A stretch of DNA of 64,000 bases, taken from assembly GCF_001613065.1 (NCBI RefSeq), contig NZ_BDBQ01000039.1, positions 1 through 64,000 of the forward strand, written 5' to 3'. This document shows, piece after piece, positions 8,155 through 15,287 of this stretch (position 1 is its first letter; the number at the start of each line of letters is the position of its first letter). The notes below the pieces were generated by a model, which saw nothing but the letters and a program-made list of their open reading frames with translations, was not told the origin of the DNA and searched no databases. The position numbers and the translations under genes are program-made. Source of the stretch: Nocardia miyunensis NBRC 108239. Its GTDB lineage: Bacteria; Actinomycetota; Actinomycetes; Mycobacteriales; Mycobacteriaceae.

Positions 8155-8928
8155 ATGCGTCTAGGTCGAGTTGCCAGCCCCGATGGGGTCGCGTTCGTGA
8201 GCATCGAAGGAACCACCTCCGATGGTGTTGCCAAGGAGATCGCCGAACATCCGTTCGGCACGCCCACCTTCACCGGCCGCAGCTGGCCGGTCGCCGATGT
8301 CCGGCTGCTCGCGCCGATCCTGGCCAGCAAGGTGGTGTGCGTCGGCAAGAACTACGCCGCGCACGCCCGCGAGATGGGCGGCGAGGCGCCGGAGGATCCG
8401 GTGATCTTCCTCAAACCCAACACCGCGATCGCCGGACCGAACTCGGCAATCGTGTTGCCGCCCAGTTCCTCTCAGGTCGATTACGAGGGCGAGCTGGCGG
8501 TCGTCATCGGACGTCCGTGCAAGGACGTGCCCGCCGCGCGCGCTCGCGAGGTGATCCTCGGCTACACCGTCGCCAACGACGTCACCGCCCGTGACCAGCA
8601 GCGTCACGACGGTCAGTGGACCCGCGGCAAGGGGTACGACACCTTCTGCCCGCTCGGGCCCTGGATCGAAACCGAGCTGGACCCAACGGATCTGGAGATC
8701 GTCACCGAACTCGACGGCGAGGTTCGTCAGCGCAGCCGGACATCGCTTCTGCTGCACGATATTCCGAAGCTGGTCGAGTGGGTCACCACCGTGATGACGC
8801 TGCTGCCCGGCGATGTCATCCTCACCGGCACCCCCGAGGGTGTAGGACCGATGCAGGATGGGCAAACCGTCTCCGTGACGGTCGAGGGCATCGGCACCCT
8901 CACCAATCCCGTTGCCGCCAAACGTTGA
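8155..8928 (+). CDS. fumarylacetoacetate hydrolase family protein
   Basis: A 257-residue FAH-fold enzyme of the kind that hydrolyses or isomerises beta-diketo or 2-hydroxy-dienoic acids. The metal-binding residues are visible as YEGELAVVIGRP (E-x-E-type ligand pair) and the core motif VGKNYAAHAREM. The C-terminus has LTGTPEGVGPM, a hallmark of the family. M. tuberculosis has the orthologue Rv2993c in the same place before gltX. The true substrate of these actinobacterial members is not known; annotation as a 2-hydroxyhepta-2,4-diene-1,7-dioate isomerase would be by similarity only. The ATG (MRLGRVASP) is the family start. gltX follows after 16 bases, suggesting one transcript. Confidence 0.9.
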   Translation: MRLGRVASPDGVAFVSIEGTTSDGVAKEIAEHPFGTPTFTGRSWPVADVRLLAPILASKVVCVGKNYAAHAREMGGEAPEDPVIFLKPNTAIAGPNSAIVLPPSSSQVDYEGELAVVIGRPCKDVPAARAREVILGYTVANDVTARDQQRHDGQWTRGKGYDTFCPLGPWIETELDPTDLEIVTELDGEVRQRSRTSLLLHDIPKLVEWVTTVMTLLPGDVILTGTPEGVGPMQDGQTVSVTVEGIGTLTNPVAAKR

Positions 8929-8944
8929 TCGGAAAGTAGGGCTT

Positions 8945-10459
8945 GTGCTTACCCACCCCGCCGGCTCCGCAAGCTCCGCCGGCTCACCATCCCCCGCGAC
9001 AGACGTACGGGTCCGTTTCTGCCCGTCGCCGACCGGCACGCCGCATGTCGGGCTGATCCGGACGGCGTTGTTCAACTGGGCGTTCGCCCGGCACCACGGC
9101 GGCGCCTTCGTCTTCCGCATCGAAGACACCGACGCCGCACGCGATTCCGACGAGTCGTACCGCGCGCTGCTGGACGCGCTGCGCTGGCTCGGACTGACCT
9201 GGGACGAGGGCCCGGAGGTCGGCGGACCCTATGCGCCGTACCGGCAGTCGCTGCGCCGGGACCTCCACATGGACATCGTCCGGAGGTTGCTGGAGGCGGG
9301 CGAAGCGTACGAATCGTTCTCCACCCCAGAGGAAGTCGAGGCCCGGCACCGGGCCGCGGGACGCGACCCGAAGCTCGGATACGACAACTTCGACCGCGAG
9401 CTGACCGCCGAGCAGATCGCGGATTTCAAGGCGCAGGGACGCGGTGCGGTGATCCGGCTGCGGATGCCCGACAAGGACATCACGTGGCACGATCTGGTGC
9501 GCGGGGAAACCACCATCCGGGCCGGTGTGGTTCCCGACTTCGCGATCACCCGGGGTACCGGCGAGCCGCTGTACACCCTGGTCAATCCGGTCGACGACGC
9601 ATTGATGAAGATCACCCACGTCCTGCGCGGCGAGGACATTCTGTCCTCCACCCCGCGGCAGATCGCGCTGTACGAGGCACTGACCCGGATCGGGGTCGCC
9701 GAGTTCACTCCGGAGTTCGGTCATCTGCCCTTCGTGATGGGGCAGGGCAACAAGAAGTTGTCCAAACGTGACCCCGAGTCGAATCTGTTCGTGCATCGGG
9801 ATCGGGGATTCATTCCCGAGGGTTTGCTGAATTACCTGGCTTTGCTCGGGTGGGGCATAGGTGAGGACCGGGACATCTTCTCCATGGAGGAGATGGTCGC
9901 GGCATTCGACATATCGAAAGTAAATTCGAATCCGGCGCGGTTCGACCAGAAGAAGGCCGACGCCGTCAACGCCGAGCACATTCGTTTGCTGGAGCCGGCG
10001 GATTTCGCTCATCGACTTCGCAGCTACCTCACCGGGCAGGGACACATCGGCGCGGAAGTGGATGATGCGCTTTTCTCGGCCGCGGCCGAGTTGGTACAGA
10101 CCCGGATCGTGGTTCTCGGTGATGCCTGGGACTTGTTGAAGTTCCTGTTCCAACCGCACGCGGAGTTCACCGTCGACGAGGCCGCGGCGCAAAAGAATCT
10201 CGGACCAGATGCCGCACCCGTGTTACGAGCCGCCATCGACGCGCTGGAGGGCATTTCGGACTGGTCGGCAACCGCTCTCGAAGCGTCGCTGAAAACCGCT
10301 CTGGTGGACGATCTGGGCCTCAAACCGCGTAAAGCGTTCGCACCAGTGCGAGTCGCGGTCACCGGTTCGCACATCAGCCCGCCGCTGTACGAATCGCTGG
10401 AGTTGCTCGGCCGGGAGGTGACCATGCAGCGGCTGCGGACCGCCGCAACCGCGATTTGA
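8945..10459 (+). CDS. gltX: glutamyl-tRNA synthetase
   Basis: A class I synthetase of about 504 residues that charges tRNA-Glu. The HIGH-type motif is PSPTGTPHVG near the N-terminus and the KMSKS-type motif is KKLSKR. The C-terminal anticodon-binding helical region is complete. GTG was chosen as start, with a purine-rich AGTAGGG upstream; an in-frame TTG further up would overlap the FAH gene. The first 20 or so residues are Ser/Ala/Pro-rich and precede the conserved core. Actinobacteria usually use a non-discriminating GluRS plus GatCAB to make Gln-tRNA-Gln; the adjacent tRNA-Gln and tRNA-Glu genes fit that biology. Confidence 0.97.
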   Translation: MLTHPAGSASSAGSPSPATDVRVRFCPSPTGTPHVGLIRTALFNWAFARHHGGAFVFRIEDTDAARDSDESYRALLDALRWLGLTWDEGPEVGGPYAPYRQSLRRDLHMDIVRRLLEAGEAYESFSTPEEVEARHRAAGRDPKLGYDNFDRELTAEQIADFKAQGRGAVIRLRMPDKDITWHDLVRGETTIRAGVVPDFAITRGTGEPLYTLVNPVDDALMKITHVLRGEDILSSTPRQIALYEALTRIGVAEFTPEFGHLPFVMGQGNKKLSKRDPESNLFVHRDRGFIPEGLLNYLALLGWGIGEDRDIFSMEEMVAAFDISKVNSNPARFDQKKADAVNAEHIRLLEPADFAHRLRSYLTGQGHIGAEVDDALFSAAAELVQTRIVVLGDAWDLLKFLFQPHAEFTVDEAAAQKNLGPDAAPVLRAAIDALEGISDWSATALEASLKTALVDDLGLKPRKAFAPVRVAVTGSHISPPLYESLELLGREVTMQRLRTAATAI

Positions 10460-10569
10460 CCCGCTTGACCAGGCGATTTGTATAAAGCGGGGAGGGGACT
10501 GGTAATCTTCTCCCCGGCCCGGAAACGAGCCTCCAGCCCACCGGGACGGAGGCAGAACGCCCAGGTCAT

Positions 10570-10641
10570 TGGGGTATGGTGTAATTGGCAACACAGCTGA
10601 TTCTGGTTCAGCCATTCTAGGTTCGAGTCCTGGTACCCCAG
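10570..10641 (+). tRNA. tRNA-Gln(CUG)
   Basis: A full cloverleaf can be drawn: acceptor TGGGGTA/TACCCCA, D stem GTGT/ACAC, anticodon stem GCTGA/TCAGC with loop TTCTGGT (anticodon CTG, reading CAG), T loop TTCGAGT, discriminator G. The first pair is U-A, typical of tRNA-Gln. CCA is not encoded. Confidence 0.96.
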
Positions 10642-10684
10642 CGGAGTGTCTCCGGGTCGTTCGATCCGGCTGAGCACTCGTCCT

Positions 10685-10757
10685 GGCCCCGTCGTCTAGC
10701 GGCCTAGGACGCCGCCCTCTCAAGGCGGTAGCGCGGGTTCAAATCCCGTCGGGGCTA
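10685..10757 (+). tRNA. tRNA-Glu(CUC)
   Basis: Cloverleaf with acceptor GGCCCCG/CGGGGCT (first pair a G-U wobble), anticodon stem CCGCC/GGCGG and loop CTCTCAA giving anticodon CTC for GAG codons, T loop TTCAAAT, discriminator A. It lies 43 bases after tRNA-Gln and is likely co-transcribed with it and gltX. Confidence 0.95.
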
Positions 10758-10761
10758 CGCG

Positions 10762-10793
10762 AAGATCCCCCAGCCATTCGGCTGGGGGATCTT
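10762..10793. terminator. bidirectional terminator after the tRNA genes
   Basis: A 14-bp perfect stem (AAGATCCCCCAGCC / GGCTGGGGGATCTT) with an ATTC loop. It ends the gltX-tRNA unit and lies just past the stop of the convergent PPOX gene, so it can serve both directions. Confidence 0.9.
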
Positions 10794-10814
10794 GTCGTTC
10801 CGCTGGTGCTGCGT

Positions 10815-11315
10815 TCAGTTCTCCGGCGGCCAGGTCGATCCGCCCGCGGGGACCTCGGGCATGCCGAGCTTGCGGTGATCCCAGGAGCGGGTGCGTTCGG
10901 GCACGATCCTGATCGCGACCCGCTTGTTCAGCATCGCCTCGACCATCGGGCGCAGTTCCTCGGTGTACGGGCCGGTGTAGCGCTCCCAGACGCTGATGCC
11001 CACCTTGAACAGCGCCTCGGCATCGTCCACGATCTCCGCGTGGCCCTCGATGGACACCCCGCGCAGCTGGTCGTAGCTGCCACCGGCCTCGACCAGCACC
11101 GTGACCCGGGGGTCGCGGCGGATGTTGACCGCCTTCTGGGATTTGGCCTTGGTCTCGAACCAGATCTCGCCGTCGACCAGGCCGTACCACATGGCGGTCA
11201 GGTGCGGCAGGCCCTTCGGGCCGAGCGTGGCCAGCGTGATGATGCGGCTGCGCTCGAGGAATCCGGTGACCTCGTCGTCGGACATCACGATCTGTGCGCG
11301 TTGATTCACTCCCAT
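10815..11315 (-). CDS. PPOX-class (split beta-barrel) flavin/F420-type oxidoreductase
   Basis: A 166-residue pyridoxamine-5'-phosphate-oxidase-fold protein. The start (FLERSRIITLATLGPKGLPH) and the following MWYGLVDGEIWFET are typical of the family's cofactor pocket, and the C-terminal RSWDHRKLG is shared with actinobacterial members such as Rv2991, which sits in the same place. The fold binds FMN, F420 or haem-breakdown substrates; which applies here cannot be told. fbiD further downstream shows that the organism makes F420. It is convergent with gltX and tandem with the IclR gene but separated by about 70 bases. Confidence 0.85.
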   Translation of the reverse strand: MGVNQRAQIVMSDDEVTGFLERSRIITLATLGPKGLPHLTAMWYGLVDGEIWFETKAKSQKAVNIRRDPRVTVLVEAGGSYDQLRGVSIEGHAEIVDDAEALFKVGISVWERYTGPYTEELRPMVEAMLNKRVAIRIVPERTRSWDHRKLGMPEVPAGGSTWPPEN

Positions 11316-11387
11316 GGGCCGACTCTAGTTTACGGCGTATGGTGCGCGTCACACGGTCTTCGTCACATTCCGGACCGCTGTCCGTGC

Positions 11388-12089
11388 CTACAGACGCTTG
11401 TGCAGCGCATCCGCGGCCGCGACCAGATCAGCGGCCCAGCGCGCACCCGGCCGGCGTCCCATCCGGTCGATCGGCCCGGACACCGAGACCGCGGCGACGA
11501 CGCCGCCGGACGAATCGCGCACCGGCGCGGAGATGCTGGCCACCCCGGCCGCGCGCTCGGCCGCGCTCTGCGCCCAGCCGCGTCGGCGCACCTCGGCAAG
11601 TGCGCGTTCGCCGAACACCGCGTCGGACAGGACGCTGCGCTGGAGTTCCGGATCGGCCCACGCGAGCAGGACCTTGGCGGCCGATCCGGCGGTGAGGGGG
11701 AGGCGGGCGCCGACCGGGACGGTGTCGCGCAGTCCGGAGGCCGGTTCCAGGGCCGCGATCGCGATCCGCGAATGACCGTCCAGCCGGTAGAGCTGCACGC
11801 TTTCCCCGGTGATCTCGCGAAGCCGGGGCAGCACGACGGCCGCGGCGTCGAGCATGGGATCCTGCGCGGTGCTGGCGAGCTCGGACAACGCCGGGCCGGG
11901 CTGCCAGAGCCCGTTGGCGTCGCGGGCGAGCATGCGGTGCGTCTCGAGGCCGACGGCCAGCCGGTGCGCGGTGGCCCGGGGCAGTCCGGTGCGCGCGCAC
12001 AGCTCGTTGAGGCCACAGGGCTGCTCGGCCACCGCGTAGAGCACGGTCATGGCTTTGTCGAGCACCCCGATACCGCTATGCTGTCTCAT
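11388..12089 (-). CDS. IclR-family regulator next to leuCD (LtbR/NdgR type)
   Basis: A 233-residue IclR regulator: an N-terminal winged helix-turn-helix (CGLNELCARTGLPRATAHRL) and a C-terminal effector-binding domain (VGARLPLTAGSAAKVLLAWA, then ISAPVRDSSGGVVAAVSVSG). Its length equals Rv2989. The divergent position before leuC is the position of LtbR in Corynebacterium glutamicum, which represses leuB and leuCD, and of NdgR/AreB in Streptomyces. The ATG (MRQHSGIGVLDKAM) is the family start. Leucine-responsive control of leuCD and leuB is therefore a well-grounded inference. A TCTCA-N5-TGAGA palindrome lies 16 bases upstream of its start. Confidence 0.9.
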   Translation of the reverse strand: MRQHSGIGVLDKAMTVLYAVAEQPCGLNELCARTGLPRATAHRLAVGLETHRMLARDANGLWQPGPALSELASTAQDPMLDAAAVVLPRLREITGESVQLYRLDGHSRIAIAALEPASGLRDTVPVGARLPLTAGSAAKVLLAWADPELQRSVLSDAVFGERALAEVRRRGWAQSAAERAAGVASISAPVRDSSGGVVAAVSVSGPIDRMGRRPGARWAADLVAAADALHKRL

Positions 12090-12104
12090 AGGACGATATT
12101 TAAG

Positions 12105-12119
12105 TCTCAGATAATGAGA
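12105..12119. promoter_or_regulatory. candidate IclR-type operator between regulator and leuC
   Basis: TCTCA-GATAA-TGAGA is an exact 5-bp inverted repeat with a 5-bp spacer, in an AT-rich patch directly upstream of the regulator start and on the leuC promoter side. A further TCTCAT occurs at 12085-12090. Confidence 0.4.
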
Positions 12120-12232
12120 TTTGCAACTGAGTCCGACCACCCGCCCAGCCCGGTGGGTGACCACAACTGCAACCACAACCACGCAACTTCCGCTCTCGAC
12201 CCGGCCAGCATGGAGCGAGTCTTCGAGCGACC

Positions 12233-12322
12233 GTTCGCGGCCGGCTCGCCGCTGAGCACTCGAAGCGCATGGGCGAAGCCCGAGTCTCGAGTGCTCAGCG
12301 GCGAGCCTTGGGGGCCGCGAAC
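12233..12322. repeat. 90-bp giant hairpin in the leuC leader
   Basis: An inner perfect 21-bp stem (12243-12263 with 12287-12307, beginning GGCTCGCCGCTGAGC) is extended by a 10-bp outer stem (GTTCGCGGCC / GGCCGCGAAC), interrupted only by a 5-base bulge. The 23-base loop carries a small GGGC-GAA-GCCC hairpin. It lies between the regulator start and the leuC Shine-Dalgarno. It could be an attenuator or a mobile palindromic element. Confidence 0.8.
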
Positions 12323-12343
12323 ACGCCGGAGCGAAGCGGAGGC
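12301..12343 (+). repeat. dispersed repeat, copy A (partner at 48923)
   Basis: Shares its first 9 bases (GCGAGCCTT) and last 20 bases (CGCCGGAGCGAAGCGGAGGC) with a same-length 43-bp segment beside kdpE; the middle 14 bases differ at most positions. It overlaps the right arm of the leuC palindrome. Confidence 0.65.
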
Positions 12344-12365
12344 CAAAGATACCGAGGTGATCAGG

Positions 12366-13790
12366 ATGGCCGAACGGCCACGCACACTGGCTGAGAAAGT
12401 CTGGGACGAGCACGTCGTAGCCCGCGGTGCGGGTGAGGGCGAGGCGCGTGAGCCCGACCTCATCTACATCGATCTGCACCTGGTGCACGAGGTGACCAGC
12501 CCGCAGGCTTTCGACGGGCTGCGGCAGGCCGGACGGCCGGTGCGCCGACCCGATCTCACCATCGCCACCGAGGACCACAACGTCCCCACCGTCGACATCG
12601 ACAAGCCGATCGCGGACCCGACCTCGCGCACCCAGGTCGAGACATTGCGGCGCAACTGCGAGGAATTCGGCGTCCGGCTCTATCCGATGGGCGACATCGA
12701 ACAGGGCATCGTGCACGTGGTCGGCCCGCAGCTGGGTCTGACCCAGCCCGGCACCACTGTCGTATGCGGTGATTCGCACACCTCCACGCATGGCGCGTTC
12801 GGCGCGCTGGCGATGGGTATCGGCACCAGCGAGGTCGAACACGTCCTGGCCACGCAGACGTTGTCGCTGCGGCCGTTCAAGACCATGGCGGTCAACGTCG
12901 ACGGGCAGCTGCCCGCGGGTGTCACCAGCAAGGACGTCATTCTGGCGGTGATCGCGCAGATCGGCACCGGCGGTGGTCAGGGCTACGTCATCGAGTATCG
13001 CGGCGAGGCCGTGCGGTCGATGTCGATGGAAGCGCGGATGACCATGTGCAACATGTCCATCGAGGCGGGTGCGCGGGCGGGCATGGTGGCCCCCGACGAG
13101 ACCACCTACGAATTCCTGAAGGGCCGTCCGCACGCGCCCCAGGGCGCGGACTGGGATGCGGCGGTGGCCGCCTGGGAGGCGCTGAAGACCGATCCGGACG
13201 CGGAATTCGACGCCGAGGTCCATATCGACGCATCCGCGCTGACCCCCTTCGTGACCTGGGGTACCAATCCGGGGCAGGGTGTCCCGCTGGGCGCGGCCGT
13301 GCCCGATCCGGCCGAAATGGCCGACGAGACCGCGCGCGAGACCGCCGAGAAGGCGTTGCGTTATATGGATTTGGAGCCCGGTACTCCGCTTCGGGATGTC
13401 GCTGTCGACACCGTATTCGTCGGTTCGTGCACCAATGGCCGGATCGAGGATCTGCGTGCGGTGGCGTCGGTGCTGGAGGGGCGTACGGTGGCCGCCGGGG
13501 TGCGCATGCTGATCGTCCCGGGTTCGATGCGCGTGCGCGCGCAGGCCGAATCCGAGGGCTTGGGTGAGATTTTCACCGCGGCGGGCGCGGAATGGCGTCA
13601 AGCCGGGTGTTCGATGTGCCTGGGCATGAATCCCGACCAGCTTTCTCCCGGCCAGCGCTGCGCATCGACCTCCAACCGCAATTTCGAGGGCAGGCAGGGC
13701 AAAGGATCGCGTACCCATCTGGTTTCGCCGCTGGTCGCGGCGGCCACCGCGGTGCGCGGAACCCTGTCCTCACCTGCGGACCTGAACTGA
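12366..13790 (+). CDS. leuC: 3-isopropylmalate dehydratase, large subunit
   Basis: The 474-residue subunit carries the [4Fe-4S] cluster and, with LeuD, isomerises 2- to 3-isopropylmalate. Cluster ligands are visible as C355 in GSCTNGR and C415/C418 in the CSMC motif. GDSHTSTHGAFG near the middle is the aconitase-family signature. The ATG is preceded by GAGGTGA at a normal distance. The frame stays open through the whole leader and into the PPOX region on this strand, so the long upstream extension is not evidence for coding. leuD follows 25 bases later; the pair forms an operon behind a 276-base leader containing the giant hairpin. Confidence 0.97.
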   Translation: MAERPRTLAEKVWDEHVVARGAGEGEAREPDLIYIDLHLVHEVTSPQAFDGLRQAGRPVRRPDLTIATEDHNVPTVDIDKPIADPTSRTQVETLRRNCEEFGVRLYPMGDIEQGIVHVVGPQLGLTQPGTTVVCGDSHTSTHGAFGALAMGIGTSEVEHVLATQTLSLRPFKTMAVNVDGQLPAGVTSKDVILAVIAQIGTGGGQGYVIEYRGEAVRSMSMEARMTMCNMSIEAGARAGMVAPDETTYEFLKGRPHAPQGADWDAAVAAWEALKTDPDAEFDAEVHIDASALTPFVTWGTNPGQGVPLGAAVPDPAEMADETARETAEKALRYMDLEPGTPLRDVAVDTVFVGSCTNGRIEDLRAVASVLEGRTVAAGVRMLIVPGSMRVRAQAESEGLGEIFTAAGAEWRQAGCSMCLGMNPDQLSPGQRCASTSNRNFEGRQGKGSRTHLVSPLVAAATAVRGTLSSPADLN

Positions 13791-13815
13791 CACACCCACA
13801 TACTCAGGAGAACTC

Positions 13816-14415
13816 ATGGAACCCTTCAAGGTGCACAAGGGGATCGGGGTGCCGCTGCGCCGGTCCAATGTCGATACCGACCAGATCATCCCGGCCGTCT
13901 ATCTGAAGCGAGTCACACGTACGGGATTCGAGGACGGGCTGTTCGCGGCCTGGCGCTCGGATCCGACGTTCATTCTCAACGCCGAACCGTTCGACCGGGG
14001 CAGCGTGCTGGTCGCGGGCCCGGATTTCGGTACGGGATCCTCACGCGAACACGCCGTTTGGGCGTTGATGGATTACGGCTTCCGGGTGGTGATCTCCTCA
14101 CGCTTCGGTGACATCTTCCGCGGCAACGCCGGTAAGGGCGGGCTGGTGGCGGCCCGCATGTCACAACATGATGTCGAATTGCTCTGGAAGTTGCTCGAGG
14201 AACGGCCCGGTCAGGAATTGATCGTCGACCTCGAGGCGCGCACGGTGGCGACCGGAACCGTCGTGTTGCCCTTCGAAATTGACGACTACACCAGGTGGCG
14301 TCTGCTCGAGGGCTTGGACGACATCGGCCTGACTCTTCGTCAGGAAGAGGCGATCGACCGGTTCGAAAAGGCAAGGCCAGGTTGGAAACCCACGACCATT
14401 CCGACGCCTAATTAG
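13816..14415 (+). CDS. leuD: 3-isopropylmalate dehydratase, small subunit
   Basis: A 199-residue swivelling-domain subunit that pairs with LeuC in leucine synthesis. The conserved start MEPFKVHKGIGVPLRRSNVD, the DTDQIIPA motif and the substrate-binding GPDFGTGSSREHA loop are intact. A CAGGAG Shine-Dalgarno precedes the ATG. The length is normal for the family. The gene closes the leuCD operon; a hairpin about 55 bases after the stop may terminate it ahead of hupB. Confidence 0.97.
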   Translation: MEPFKVHKGIGVPLRRSNVDTDQIIPAVYLKRVTRTGFEDGLFAAWRSDPTFILNAEPFDRGSVLVAGPDFGTGSSREHAVWALMDYGFRVVISSRFGDIFRGNAGKGGLVAARMSQHDVELLWKLLEERPGQELIVDLEARTVATGTVVLPFEIDDYTRWRLLEGLDDIGLTLRQEEAIDRFEKARPGWKPTTIPTPN

Positions 14416-14471
14416 CGGGGCTAATCCGGCCCGGTCGTTAGCTGGAAGCCGCCAATCGCGGTAGCTGTGCG

Positions 14472-14504
14472 TGTGCCACACCACATGAAATTTGGCGTGG
14501 CACA
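14472..14504. terminator. hairpin between leuD and hupB
   Basis: Perfect 8-bp stem TGTGCCAC / GTGGCACA, extended inward by CCA/TGG. There is no T-run, so it could be a leuD terminator or an operator in front of hupB. Confidence 0.5.
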
Positions 14505-14511
14505 TAGACTC

Positions 14512-14541
14512 TTGCCCATTGAAGGTTTACCGTGGTACCTA
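14512..14541 (+). promoter_or_regulatory. candidate hupB promoter
   Basis: TTGCCC and TACCTA are spaced by 18 bases, a plausible sigma-A-like arrangement 40 bases upstream of the hupB start. The match is by eye and the -10 is weak. Confidence 0.3.
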
Positions 14542-14580
14542 GTCGGTCCGACGACGGGCCATTAGTCTGCGGAGGATTCA

Positions 14581-15207
14581 ATGAACAAGGCGGAACTGAT
14601 CGACGTTCTGACCGAAAAGTTGGGTACTGACAGGCGCACGGCCACTGCGGCAGTCGAGCAGATTGTCGACACGATCGTGCGCGCGGTGAACAAGGGCAAC
14701 AGCGTCACCATCACCGGATTCGGTGTGTTCGAACAGCGCAAGCGCGCTGCACGGGTGGCGCGTAACCCTCGCACCGGTGAAACCGTCAAGGTCAAGCCCA
14801 CTTCGGTCCCTGCATTCCGGCCGGGTGCACAGTTCAAGGCAATCATTGCCGGGAAGCAGAAGGTCGCGGCTCAGGGCCCGGCCGTGAAACGCGGTGTGGC
14901 AGCACCGGTGTCGGGTGCGGCGAAGAAGACCGCCGCCAAGAAGGCAGCGGCCAAGAAGACCGCCGCCGCCAAGAAGACCACGGCCGCCAAGAAGGCCGTG
15001 GCGAAGAAGACTGCCAGCAAGGCTCCGGCCAAGAAGGCCGCGGCGAAGAAGACGGTGGCCGCCAAGAAGACCACCGCCAAGAAGACCACGGCTGCCAAGG
15101 CTCCGGCCAAGAAGGCTACGGCGACCAAGGCCGCGGCGAAGAAGACCACGGCCGCCAAGAAGACCACGGCCAAGAAGACCGCAGCGAAGCGGACCGCTCG
15201 CCGCTGA
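14581..15207 (+). CDS. hupB: HU-type nucleoid protein with Lys/Ala-rich tail
   Basis: A 208-residue DNA-binding protein. Residues 1-90 form the HU domain: MNKAELIDVLTEKLGTDRR, GFGVFEQRKRAARVARNPRTG, then KPTSVPAFRPGAQFK. The second half is a low-complexity tail of AKK, PAKKA and KKTA repeats, as in mycobacterial HupB/Hlp, where it aids DNA compaction and is heavily modified. A GGAGG site sits before the ATG. It is monocistronic and followed by a very strong terminator. The repetitive tail explains the long Ala/Val-rich antisense frame over the same bases. Confidence 0.96.
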   Translation: MNKAELIDVLTEKLGTDRRTATAAVEQIVDTIVRAVNKGNSVTITGFGVFEQRKRAARVARNPRTGETVKVKPTSVPAFRPGAQFKAIIAGKQKVAAQGPAVKRGVAAPVSGAAKKTAAKKAAAKKTAAAKKTTAAKKAVAKKTASKAPAKKAAAKKTVAAKKTTAKKTTAAKAPAKKATATKAAAKKTTAAKKTTAKKTAAKRTARR

Positions 15208-15216
15208 CGTCTTACG

Positions 15217-15253
15217 CGAATCGGCCCCGGCTCATCAGGCCGGGGCCGATTCG
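15217..15253. terminator. bidirectional terminator, hupB / mutT1
   Basis: A 15-bp perfect stem (CGAATCGGCCCCGGC / GCCGGGGCCGATTCG) with a TCATCAG loop, 10 bases after hupB and 35 bases beyond the stop of the convergent mutT1. Confidence 0.9.
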
Positions 15254-15287
15254 TATGTCGGTAGGGTCTTCGGTCACTTCTCGCGCG

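Noticed and set aside
10570..10757. tRNA genes as phage or island attachment sites
   Set aside because: No partial tRNA 3'-end repeat and no integrase were seen nearby; the flanking order is conserved with mycobacteria.
12115..12365. A leader peptide or in-frame N-terminal extension of LeuC starting at the ATG in the operator
   Set aside because: The frame is open but contains no run of leucine codons, crosses the giant hairpin and lacks a Shine-Dalgarno, whereas the ATG at 12366 has one and matches LeuC.
11388..13718. A 776-codon minus-strand frame over leuC
   Set aside because: Only its C-terminal 233 codons form a protein (the IclR regulator, starting at 12089). The rest is a shadow of leuC.
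10806..13790. A 994-codon open frame covering leuC and everything upstream to the tRNA terminator
   Set aside because: Only the last 474 codons match LeuC. The upstream part is antisense to the PPOX and IclR genes and has no protein features; high GC keeps the frame open.
14871..15173. Hydrophobic Ala/Val/Phe-rich antisense frame that looks like a membrane protein
   Set aside because: It is the exact complement of the Lys/Ala repeats of hupB; AAG codons read as CTT and GCC as GGC-type codons on the other strand.
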